Positions 28,285 through 35,855 of a stretch of 64,000 bases of DNA are shown here, piece by piece. The DNA comes from Bacteroides sp. (GTDB lineage: Bacteria; Bacteroidota; Bacteroidia; Bacteroidales; Muribaculaceae). The stretch lies in contig JAAVCX010000031.1 of assembly GCA_014802105.1 (NCBI GenBank), forward strand, positions 1-64,000, written 5' to 3'. The notes beneath the pieces were generated by a model that had not been told where the DNA came from, ran no database searches, and saw only the letters and a program-made list of their open reading frames with translations. The position numbers were made by a program, and so were the translations under genes. Every line of letters starts with the position of its first letter. Position 1 is the first letter of the stretch.

Positions 28285-29343
28285 ATGAAAAAACTTCATA
28301 TATTTGGGCTGATGACTCTGGCAGCGGCATCACTCGCCTCATGCGAGGCCGATAAGGATCCCGTGCTCGTCACCCCCTCGAGTTTTGAGCTCGAGACTCC
28401 CGCTTATGCCAACCAGGTAGTCACTCTCGAAGACGAGACTTCGCTGACTCTGGAGTGTGTCGCTCCCGACTACAATCTCTCGGTCGTTCCTACCTATCAG
28501 GTAGAGGCCTCGCTGAGCTCAGATTTCGGTGCTTCACGTGCCGCTGACGTCCCCTCGGTGGTACTTCTCAATCCCTCGACCCAGACAGCTACCGAGGTAG
28601 AGCTCTCGGCCAAGGAACTCAATCAGGCTATACTCGATATGCGAGGCATCGTCGAGGAGGCTGATTATACCGACGAGGGTACCCGCGCGGTCTATCTGCG
28701 TATCATCTCTTCGATCGGTGTGTCGGCTGCCACTCAGGTGGTGTCAAATACCGTGACTCTCGATAAGGTTCAGGACTACTATCCTGCTGCCGAGATCAGT
28801 TTCCTCTGGAGCCCCGGCGATGCCAATGAATGGAACCACGGAGCTTCCCTGAAACTTGCCTCGACCGACGGCCAGGAGTATACCGGTTTTGTTTACCTCA
28901 AAGGTAGCTTCAAGTTTACCAATACCGACGGATGGGATGGAACCAATTACGGCAGTGCCGGTGAAGGCCTTCTTTCGACCGACGGCGGTGCCGGCAATAT
29001 CGACACTCCCGCTACCGGCGAGGGACTCTACTATGCTACCGTCAATGTGACCAAACTCACCTATAAGCTCCAGTATATCGCGAGCGTGAATATCCCCGGT
29101 GGCTTCAACGGTTGGGATCCCTCTACCGAGATGTCGACAACTGACTACACCAAGTATACTTACACCAACGCCGGTCTCGGTGGCAATGAGTTTAAGTTTG
29201 CCTTCAACGCAAGTTGGGATATGAACCTCGGTGGTGCTGTCGACAACCTCGAGTTCAACGGTGGCAACCTCACAGCTCCCGGTGGTGCGACTAAGGTGAC
29301 CCTCGACTTCACTACCTATCCCTATTCAGCTTCTTTTGAGTAA
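28285..29343 (+). CDS. SusE-like surface glycan-binding lipoprotein
   Basis: 352 residues from ATG 28285, chosen because it starts a proper lipoprotein signal (KKLHIFGLMTLAAASLASC, Cys20); an ATG at 28240 would bury it. The N-terminal domain (about 25-165) matches the SusE domain (TPSSFELETPAYANQVV, SLTLEC, YQVEASLSSDF). The C-terminal part contains two beta-rich modules with paired Trp and Tyr residues (WSPGDANEW; GGFNGWDPSTEM), resembling SusE/SusF starch-binding modules. It is the last gene of the cluster before a strong terminator. No glycoside hydrolase, SusR, hybrid two-component system or sigma/anti-sigma pair adjoins it. Confidence 0.85.
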   Translation: MKKLHIFGLMTLAAASLASCEADKDPVLVTPSSFELETPAYANQVVTLEDETSLTLECVAPDYNLSVVPTYQVEASLSSDFGASRAADVPSVVLLNPSTQTATEVELSAKELNQAILDMRGIVEEADYTDEGTRAVYLRIISSIGVSAATQVVSNTVTLDKVQDYYPAAEISFLWSPGDANEWNHGASLKLASTDGQEYTGFVYLKGSFKFTNTDGWDGTNYGSAGEGLLSTDGGAGNIDTPATGEGLYYATVNVTKLTYKLQYIASVNIPGGFNGWDPSTEMSTTDYTKYTYTNAGLGGNEFKFAFNASWDMNLGGAVDNLEFNGGNLTAPGGATKVTLDFTTYPYSASFE

Positions 29344-29393
29344 AAGGTGCTACTGACCGATAGACGGTCGGTAAAAGTTCGATAAAGACTGTC

Positions 29394-29442
29394 TCGCCCG
29401 GCAATGTCAATTATTACTGACATTGCCGGGCGATCTGTTTTT
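29394..29442 (+). terminator. Terminator of the susC-susD-susE operon
   Basis: A 16-bp perfect stem (29394-29409 with 29418-29433, core CGCCCGGCAATGTCA) and 8-base loop, then TCTGTTTTT. Confidence 0.9.
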
Positions 29443-29536
29443 CAATTCCCCTCTCTAACCGACCCGTGATGTCGAGGGGCCGATAATGCTCGGGAGGTTT
29501 TTTCAGCGGTGTGGTCAGTAAACCGTTTTTTTTGTG

Positions 29537-29544
29537 TAACTTTG
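29537..29544 (+). promoter_or_regulatory. TAACTTTG box almost touching the DUF3822 start
   Basis: It matches TAnnTTTG but ends only 4 bases before the ATG at 29549, and no TTTG is seen at -33. If used, the transcript would be leaderless or would begin inside the first codons. Confidence 0.3.
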
Positions 29545-29548
29545 TGAT

Positions 29549-30379
29549 ATGATTGACTCCCGACTTGACAAAGACCTCGTTTCCGACCCTTCGATCTACA
29601 CGATGCTCATACGTGCGGGTCGAGATGCTGTTGATGTGGTGATTTATTCCCCTATGGTTGATAATTCACTCATCTACCGTTCATTTACCAAAAATGAGAC
29701 CTCGGGAGATGTAGCCTCTCGGCTTGAAGAGGTGGTCTATGACAATCCGCTGATGCTCGCTGATTTCCGTCGTACTGTGCTGCTGGTCACCGGGCCGAGC
29801 TACACTCTGGTGCCCTCGGAGCTCATCGAGACCGATCCACAGGCAGGCACATTGGCTTACAGGTTTCTCTATCCCGATGCAGAGGGAAGCGTCGAGACTC
29901 GCGCCACTCCCTTTCATAACGCCTCGATAGTCTATGGTATCGACCGAAGGCTCGCAGGTTTCATAGGGCGCACCTATCCCACAGCTACGGTGATCCCCCA
30001 TATTTTGCCGCTGATGAAATATTTTGTGGCACGCTCGGGGCGCAGCAACTCTCCGCGTATGCTTGTCAATCTGCGATCGGGAGATGCCGACATGCTCGTT
30101 GTGGCTGGCACGAATTTGCGACAGGCCGTAACGATTAGTTTCAGGAATACGGCCGATCTGGTCTATCACATTTTATCGTCAGCCCGGGCGGCAGGTCTCG
30201 ATCCGCTCACCGATAGTATACTTCTTTCGGGCGACCGCGATCTGCGCGAGCAACTCAATCAGATGTTGCGGGCCTATCATGCGAGGGTCATGCCGGTGAT
30301 CTTCCCTCCCGAGATGTTCAAGGCCGGCCGCGAGGCCATGAGTGCTCCGTTTGATCTGATTGTCGCTCCACTTGTCTGA
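29549..30379 (+). CDS. DUF3822 family protein
   Basis: 276 residues, cytoplasmic, no signal peptide or membrane segment. Its beginning (SRLDKDLVSDPSIYTMLI) and its position directly upstream of rsmD match the Bacteroidetes DUF3822 family. Function unknown; the arrangement of alternating strands and helices and the DSILLSGD segment near 228-235 recall an actin/hexokinase-like ATPase fold, but this is a weak inference. It is 44 bases from rsmD, so probably the same transcript. Confidence 0.8.
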   Translation: MIDSRLDKDLVSDPSIYTMLIRAGRDAVDVVIYSPMVDNSLIYRSFTKNETSGDVASRLEEVVYDNPLMLADFRRTVLLVTGPSYTLVPSELIETDPQAGTLAYRFLYPDAEGSVETRATPFHNASIVYGIDRRLAGFIGRTYPTATVIPHILPLMKYFVARSGRSNSPRMLVNLRSGDADMLVVAGTNLRQAVTISFRNTADLVYHILSSARAAGLDPLTDSILLSGDRDLREQLNQMLRAYHARVMPVIFPPEMFKAGREAMSAPFDLIVAPLV

Positions 30380-30423
30380 CAGTCGCCATCATAGTATAAA
30401 CAACAGCTCTCCCACTCAGAAAT

Positions 30424-31014
30424 ATGCGTATAATAAGAGGAAAATACGGGCGTCGGCGGTTCAGTGTGCCCACCAATATCACAGCCCGTCCAACCACCGA
30501 CTTTGCCCGAGAGAACATCTTCAATGTCATTGAAAATCTCACTGACATCGAGGGAGCCCGCTGTCTCGACCTTTTTGCCGGCACGGGCGCGGTGACCTTT
30601 GAGTTTCTCTCACGCGAGGCTGCTTCGGTCACTGCTGTGGAGAAGTCGCCTGTCCAGGCCCGTTTCATCGAGAAAGTGGCGCGTGAGCTCCATGACGACA
30701 ATCTGCGCCTGTTGCGCACCGATGCCCTGAGATTCATACGTGAAGCCCGTGCTCCTTACGATATAATCTTTGTGGATCCGCCCTACGACATGGAAGGTTT
30801 CGGCGAAATCCCCGGTGCTATCCTCGATAGCCAGCTGGTCAAGGAGGGGACACTGTTTGTGATGGAACACTCCAAGGCTTACAACTTCACCCGTCTGCCC
30901 CACTTCCTGGAACACCGGGCTTACGGATCGGTCAACTTCTCGCTCTTCCTCATTGGCCCGTCGGCGACTGCGCCCGTCGGCGACGGTGATGAGGTCGACT
31001 CTGAGGAGGCTTGA
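30424..31014 (+). CDS. rsmD: 16S rRNA (guanine(966)-N(2))-methyltransferase
   Basis: SAM-dependent methyltransferase acting on 16S rRNA during 30S assembly. 196 residues. The SAM loop is LDLFAGTGAVTFE and the catalytic motif is VDPPYD; the N-terminus MRIIRGKYGRRRF is typical. The last ~20 residues are an acidic, Gly/Asp-rich tail. Follows the DUF3822 gene. Confidence 0.94.
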   Translation: MRIIRGKYGRRRFSVPTNITARPTTDFARENIFNVIENLTDIEGARCLDLFAGTGAVTFEFLSREAASVTAVEKSPVQARFIEKVARELHDDNLRLLRTDALRFIREARAPYDIIFVDPPYDMEGFGEIPGAILDSQLVKEGTLFVMEHSKAYNFTRLPHFLEHRAYGSVNFSLFLIGPSATAPVGDGDEVDSEEA

Positions 31015-31071
31015 GAAGGCAGCCGGTCAAAATAATCATGCAAAAAGGATAGATAATTGCCGGCAGAGTGT

Positions 31072-31079
31072 TAACTTTG
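31072..31079 (+). promoter_or_regulatory. Possible -7 box (TAACTTTG) for yqeY
   Basis: It fits TAnnTTTG, 63 bases before the yqeY ATG; no TTTG at the -33 position. The palindrome TTAAGAGTTACTTAA (31101-31115) follows and would be in the transcript leader. Confidence 0.35.
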
Positions 31080-31100
31080 CAGAATATTCAACTATTGTAA

Positions 31101-31115
31101 TTAAGAGTTACTTAA
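31101..31115. promoter_or_regulatory. Palindrome TTAAG-AGTTA-CTTAA upstream of yqeY
   Basis: A perfect 5-bp inverted repeat around AGTTA, 27 bases before the start codon. The same 15-mer occurs inverted before glnA (52081-52095), and a compensated version at 52268-52282. Confidence 0.6.
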
Positions 31116-31142
31116 CAACTATAACCCCACACAGTAACCGCT

Positions 31143-31601
31143 ATGGATCTGTTTGACAAAATATCGGCCGACATCAAGGCCGCCATGCTTGCCCGTGAGA
31201 AAGTGCGTCTCGAGACGCTCCGCGGCATCAAAAAAGAATTTATCGAAGCCAAGACCGCCAAAGGTGGCGACGGTACTCTCTCTGACGATCAGGCAATGAA
31301 GATATTGGCCAAGATGGCCAAGCAGCGCAAGGAGACTGCTCAGATATATGACGAGCAGAACCGTCTCGACCTGCGCGACAATGAGCTCGCCGAAGCTGCC
31401 GTGATCGAGGAGTATCTGCCCAAACAGCTCTCAGACGAGGAGCTCACCGCCGAGCTCCGTTCCATCATAGCCCAGACCGGGGCCACCTCGGCCAAAGAGA
31501 TGGGCAAGGTGATGGGCGTGGCTTCCAAAGCTCTTGCCGGCCGTGCCGACGGCAAGGTCATCTCGGCCAAAGTGCGCGAACTCCTGACTGCCATGGGCTG
31601 A
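31143..31601 (+). CDS. GatB/YqeY domain protein
   Basis: 152-residue cytoplasmic protein of the YqeY family, related to the tRNA-binding C-terminal domain of GatB. Typical segments are MLAREKVRLETLRGIKKE at the start, EEYLPKQLSDEEL in the middle and GKVMGVASKALAGRADG near the end. The family is thought to bind tRNA; its physiological role is not established. It lies between rsmD and serS. Confidence 0.92.
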   Translation: MDLFDKISADIKAAMLAREKVRLETLRGIKKEFIEAKTAKGGDGTLSDDQAMKILAKMAKQRKETAQIYDEQNRLDLRDNELAEAAVIEEYLPKQLSDEELTAELRSIIAQTGATSAKEMGKVMGVASKALAGRADGKVISAKVRELLTAMG

Positions 31602-31662
31602 GAAGCTTCGTTCACCTCAGTTAGTCATTAAGATATTAGAAAACCTCACATATATACCCGAC

Positions 31663-32934
31663 GTGCTTACCTTACAGCAGATAAAAGAGGATCCCGAGCG
31701 TATCATCGCGCGCCTCGCCGTCAAAGGCTTTGACGGCAAACAGGGGGTCAACGACGTCATCGCCTATGACGACCGTCGCAAAAATCTCCAGTTCCAGAAC
31801 GACACCATTGCAGCCGAGCTCAAGAAGAAGGCCGACTCGATCGGTCGTCTAATGAAAGAGGGCAGCCGCGAGGCCGCCGAGGAGGCCAAGAAAGAAGTGG
31901 CCGCGCTCAAGGAGCAGCAGAAAGAGATAGCCGAGCAGCTCACAGCCGCCGAGAGCGCTATCCGCGATATACTTCTCAGTATTCCCAATGTTCCCTGTGA
32001 CATGGTGCCCGAAGGCTTGACCGCCGAGGACAACGTCGTGGAAAAGACCGGCGGCAAGATGCCCGATCTGCCCGCCGACGCTCTCCCTCACTGGGATCTG
32101 GCCAAGAAATACAACCTCATCAATTTTGACCTCGGTGTCAAGATCACCGGCCCCGGTTTCCCTGTCTATATCGGCAAAGGTGCGCGCCTGCAGAGAGCAC
32201 TCATACAGTTCTTCCTCGATCGCGCCGGAGAGGCCGGATACCTTGAGATACAGCCCCCCTACGTAGTCAATGAGGCTTCGGGCTATGGCACCGGCCAGCT
32301 CCCCGACAAGGAGGGACAGATGTATTATATCAATGAAGACCGTCTCTACCTTATCCCCACCGCCGAGGTGCCTGTCACCAATCTCTACCGTGACGTCATC
32401 ATCCCCTCTGATCAGCTCCCCGTCAAGAACTGTGCCTACTCGGCTTGTTTCCGTCGCGAGGCCGGCAGCTATGGCAAGGACGTGAGAGGTCTCAACCGTC
32501 TGCATCAGTTTGACAAGGTGGAGATCGTACGCATCGAGAAGCCCGAGTGTTCCTATGCGGCACTCGAGGAGATGAAAGATCATGTGCAGGGGCTCCTCGA
32601 GAGTCTCGGTCTCCCCTGGCACATACTGCGTCTCTGTGGCGGCGATATGAGCTTCACCTCATCCATCACCTTTGACTTCGAGGTCTACTCGGCCGCTCAG
32701 GAGCGTTGGCTCGAGGTGTCGTCGGTGTCCAACTTCGAGACCTATCAGGCCAACCGCCTGAAGTGTCGCTATCGTGGCGAGGACAAGAAGACCCATCTGT
32801 GTCACACCCTCAACGGCTCGGCTCTCGCCCTTCCCCGCATCATGGCGGCCCTCCTTGAGAACAACCAGACTCCCGAAGGCATCGTAGTGCCCGAGTGTCT
32901 GCGCAAGTACACAGGTTTCGACATCATAAACTAA
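31663..32934 (+). CDS. serS: Seryl-tRNA synthetase
   Basis: Charges tRNA-Ser and tRNA-Sec. 423 residues; GTG start at 31663 (MLTLQQIKEDPE), the only plausible start for the full coiled-coil arm (about 28-105). The class II core shows the TAEVPVTN loop, motif 2 FRREAGSYGKDVRGLNRLHQ and motif 3 ending GSALALPRIMAA. Flanked by yqeY and, after an inverted repeat, rbfA. Confidence 0.97.
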   Translation: MLTLQQIKEDPERIIARLAVKGFDGKQGVNDVIAYDDRRKNLQFQNDTIAAELKKKADSIGRLMKEGSREAAEEAKKEVAALKEQQKEIAEQLTAAESAIRDILLSIPNVPCDMVPEGLTAEDNVVEKTGGKMPDLPADALPHWDLAKKYNLINFDLGVKITGPGFPVYIGKGARLQRALIQFFLDRAGEAGYLEIQPPYVVNEASGYGTGQLPDKEGQMYYINEDRLYLIPTAEVPVTNLYRDVIIPSDQLPVKNCAYSACFRREAGSYGKDVRGLNRLHQFDKVEIVRIEKPECSYAALEEMKDHVQGLLESLGLPWHILRLCGGDMSFTSSITFDFEVYSAAQERWLEVSSVSNFETYQANRLKCRYRGEDKKTHLCHTLNGSALALPRIMAALLENNQTPEGIVVPECLRKYTGFDIIN

Positions 32935-32965
32935 CGGCCACTCAGGTTTGTTGTAATAAACAGCA

Positions 32966-33022
32966 GGGCAGGTGAAGATTTTCGAGGCCGGAACTCCCGG
33001 CCGAGAACCGCTTCCCCTGCCT
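32966..33022. repeat. Nested inverted repeat between serS and rbfA
   Basis: Outer arms 32967-32977 and 33011-33021 pair over 11 bp with one mismatch; inside, GGCCGG (32986-32991) pairs with CCGGCC (32997-33002). There is no clear T-tract after it, so it may be an attenuator or mRNA-processing structure, not a strong terminator. Confidence 0.6.
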
Positions 33023-33067
33023 GCCGTTTGTAATAACCACCAACTCTATAATCTATCAATCTAAATT

Positions 33068-33427
33068 ATGGAATCAACCCGTCAAGCCAAAATATCGAGA
33101 CTCCTGCAGAAGTATCTCAGTGAAATTTTCCGCCAGCAGACCGCAAAGACCCACGGCACACTCGTGTCGGTGAGCGCCGTGAGAGTCTCGCCCGACCTCA
33201 GCATAGCGCGTGCCTATCTTTCGATCTTCCCCCCCGAAAAGAGTCAGGAGATACTCAAATCGATCACCGACAGCGCCAAGACCATACGCTATGAATTGGC
33301 TCAGAAAGTGAGATTTCAGCTGCGTAAATGTCCTGAACTGAGTTTCTATATAGACGATTCTCTCGACTATATCGAGAATATCGACCGGCTCCTCTCGACC
33401 GACTCGGCCGAGAATAAAGCCGAGTAA
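33068..33427 (+). CDS. rbfA: Ribosome-binding factor A
   Basis: KH-fold protein needed for late 30S maturation and 16S 5' end processing. 119 residues, normal length, with VRVSPDLSIARAYLSIF and the C-terminal LSFYIDDSLDYIENIDRLL characteristic of the family. The leader just upstream (33043-33067) has degenerate heptamers (CTATAAT, CTATCAA, TCTAAAT). 30 bases before the permease gene. Confidence 0.94.
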   Translation: MESTRQAKISRLLQKYLSEIFRQQTAKTHGTLVSVSAVRVSPDLSIARAYLSIFPPEKSQEILKSITDSAKTIRYELAQKVRFQLRKCPELSFYIDDSLDYIENIDRLLSTDSAENKAE

Positions 33428-33457
33428 ATATCACCGACACCACTCCACGAAAACACC

Positions 33458-34675
33458 TTGTCACCAAGATTGCGTATAGCCCTGCGCTATCTCTTTGCGC
33501 CCAAAAGCCACACGGCCGTCAATGTCATCACGATGATTTCGATGGCCGGAGTAGCTGTCGCGGCTATGGCTATGGTGTGTGTGCTCTCGGTGTTCAACGG
33601 GTTCAGGGATCTTGCCGGGGAGAGGCTTTCGGCTGTCGATCCCGACATCAGGGTCACCCTGCGCTCGGGAGCCATGATTGCCGACGGCGACTCTGTGGCC
33701 CGTATTGTGGCCCGTGTGCCCGGAGTGGCCGCCGTCAGGCAGTTTATCGAGCAGCGGGCCCTTGCCTCGAACAACGGTCAGACCCAATTGCCCGTAAAAG
33801 TGAGAGGCATAGAGTCGGGCTATGGCGAAGTCTCGACCTTGGCCGAGACGGTGATCGACGGAGTGATGATCGACAGCGACTCGTTGAGGTCATGTGCGCT
33901 GCTCAGTGTGGGCACCGCGCTCTCGACAGGCGCTCGTCCCTCCTACGACGAGACGTTTTGTCTCACGGTGCCGCGTCGCCTCGGCCACATCAATCCCGCA
34001 TTCCCCATAGCCGCATTCCAGAGCGACACCTTGATGGTAAGCGGTGTCTACCAGACAAACCAGAGCGAGTATGACGAAGGACTGGTTTATGTGCCGCTCG
34101 CCACGGCCCGCCACCTTTTCGATTATCCTGCCGAGGCCTCGGGGATAGACATAGCGGTCGAGGAGGGGGAGGATCCCTCGCGTGTAGCCGAGGCTATCGG
34201 GAACAGGCTCGGCGAGAGTTATCTCGCGGCCGATCGCCTGCGCCAGCAGCAGGAGTCTTTCCGCATGATACAGATCGAGAAATGGATCACCTTCCTGATG
34301 CTCTTTTTCGTGCTGGTCATGGCATCGTTCAATATACTGTCGACCATGTCGATGCTGATTATCGAGAAGCAGGAGAGCCTTTCGATACTCCGGGCTATGG
34401 GAGCTACCTCGGCAACCTTACGCTCCATATTTTTGTGGGAAGGGATGTTTGTGGCCCTGATAGGCGGAGCTGTCGGTATGACAACAGGGCTGGTGTTGAG
34501 TCTGCTCCAGCAACATTACGGACTGATCTCGCTCAGCGGTGACCCCTCACAGCTCTCCATTACCTATTATCCGTGTCGCCCCGCCGCCGTCGATCTACTT
34601 ATTACCGGAGTCGCGGTCGTCGTCATCGGTTTCCTCTCGGGGTTCTATGCTTCGCGCTCGGTACGTGTAAGGTAA
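33458..34675 (+). CDS. FtsX-type ABC transporter permease (LolC/LolE-like)
   Basis: 405 residues. A cytoplasmic N-terminus and first membrane segment (about 20-47, NVITMISMAGVAVAAMAM) are followed by a large periplasmic MacB-like domain, then three C-terminal helices starting at about 272, 322 and 372 with the QIEKWITF and LRAMGATSATLRSIFLWEG segments typical of LolC/LolE. It probably helps release lipoproteins from the inner membrane. No ATPase (LolD) gene is adjacent. The start is a TTG at 33458; no ATG upstream of the first helix is available, so TTG is accepted with moderate confidence. Confidence 0.87.
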   Translation: MSPRLRIALRYLFAPKSHTAVNVITMISMAGVAVAAMAMVCVLSVFNGFRDLAGERLSAVDPDIRVTLRSGAMIADGDSVARIVARVPGVAAVRQFIEQRALASNNGQTQLPVKVRGIESGYGEVSTLAETVIDGVMIDSDSLRSCALLSVGTALSTGARPSYDETFCLTVPRRLGHINPAFPIAAFQSDTLMVSGVYQTNQSEYDEGLVYVPLATARHLFDYPAEASGIDIAVEEGEDPSRVAEAIGNRLGESYLAADRLRQQQESFRMIQIEKWITFLMLFFVLVMASFNILSTMSMLIIEKQESLSILRAMGATSATLRSIFLWEGMFVALIGGAVGMTTGLVLSLLQQHYGLISLSGDPSQLSITYYPCRPAAVDLLITGVAVVVIGFLSGFYASRSVRVR

Positions 34676-34696
34676 CTTAAAGCTCAGGGGCGGGGT

Positions 34697-34728
34697 CTTG
34701 TTTTTTCGGTGAGATTTGTGTATCTTTG
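34697..34728 (+). promoter_or_regulatory. Candidate promoter of the mannose-1-phosphate guanylyltransferase gene
   Basis: CTTG (34697-34700), 20 bases, TATCTTTG (34721-34728). The gene's more upstream TTG-type start (34716) would lie inside this promoter, which supports the ATG at 34755. Confidence 0.5.
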
Positions 34729-34754
34729 TGTTCAACCATCGAACACCTTTCGTT

Positions 34755-35837
34755 ATGAAATCCCATCGTTACTGTGTGATAATGTGTGGCGGAGTAGGCA
34801 GCCGTTTCTGGCCCTACTCGCGCGAAGAGCGTCCCAAGCAGTTTATCGACTTCTTGGGCACGGGTCGCACACTCCTTCAGATGAGTTATGACCGTATCCT
34901 TCACGTGGTGCCTAAGGAGAATATCATAGTCGTCACCAACAGCCGCTATGAGAGCCTGATCAGAGCTCAGCTTCCCGACATACTTCCATCCAATATCCTC
35001 CTCGAACCGGCCCGGCGCAACACAGCGCCTTGTATAGCCTGGGCCGCCTACCACATTCATGCCCTTGATCCCGAGGCCTCCATGATAGTGGCACCAAGTG
35101 ATCACCTTATCACCGACGAGCGTGGCTTCGAGGGATGTGTGGTCAGAGGCTTTGAGTTTGTGGAGTCTAATGACGCCCTTCTCACTATCGGCATCAGTCC
35201 GACACGACCCGAGACCGGCTACGGCTATATACAGGTCGGCGACACGGTGGCTCATGACATCAATAAGGTCAAGACTTTTACCGAGAAGCCCTCGCTTGAT
35301 CTTGCTAAAGTATTTCTCGAGACGGGTGAGTTTCTCTGGAACGCAGGCATCTTCCTTTGGAAAGCTTCTACCATCATCAACGCGTTCCATCTCTATGTCA
35401 GTGATGTGGCCAATCTTTTTGACAAGGGAGCTGACAGCTTCGGCACCCCCCGCGAGAGTGCTTTTATCGAAGAAAACTTTGCGGCCTGTCCCGCCAATTC
35501 GATCGACTATGCCGTCATGGAGAAAGCGTCGAACGTCTATGTCGAGTGTGCCCGCTTCGGTTGGAGCGATCTCGGTACCTGGACATCGCTCTATGACAAC
35601 TCCCCGCTGACTCCCGACACCGCCAATATGTCACATGGTTGTGAATTGGTGGCGCTTGACTCGACCCGGAATATCATAGCAGCCCCCGAGGGGAAGCTCG
35701 TGGTGGTGCAGGGCCTCAATGACTATATCGTGGCCGATGCAGGCGATGTGTTGCTCATCTGTCCTAAGAGCGAGGAGCAGCGCATCAGGCAGGTGGTCAA
35801 CGAAGTGAAGACACGTTACGACGGCAAATATCTCTAA
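34755..35837 (+). CDS. manC: Mannose-1-phosphate guanylyltransferase
   Basis: Makes GDP-mannose from mannose 1-phosphate and GTP for glycan and O-antigen synthesis. 360 residues from ATG 34755. The nucleotidyltransferase loop is MCGGVGSRFWPYSREERPKQF; FTEKPS and FLWNAGIFLWKA are typical of the GDP-mannose pyrophosphorylase group. It ends shortly after the C-terminal beta-helix region and lacks the phosphomannose isomerase domain of longer bifunctional enzymes. 18 bases before the RelA/SpoT gene. Confidence 0.93.
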   Translation: MKSHRYCVIMCGGVGSRFWPYSREERPKQFIDFLGTGRTLLQMSYDRILHVVPKENIIVVTNSRYESLIRAQLPDILPSNILLEPARRNTAPCIAWAAYHIHALDPEASMIVAPSDHLITDERGFEGCVVRGFEFVESNDALLTIGISPTRPETGYGYIQVGDTVAHDINKVKTFTEKPSLDLAKVFLETGEFLWNAGIFLWKASTIINAFHLYVSDVANLFDKGADSFGTPRESAFIEENFAACPANSIDYAVMEKASNVYVECARFGWSDLGTWTSLYDNSPLTPDTANMSHGCELVALDSTRNIIAAPEGKLVVVQGLNDYIVADAGDVLLICPKSEEQRIRQVVNEVKTRYDGKYL

Positions 35838-35855
35838 AACAATCTCTGATTGACA

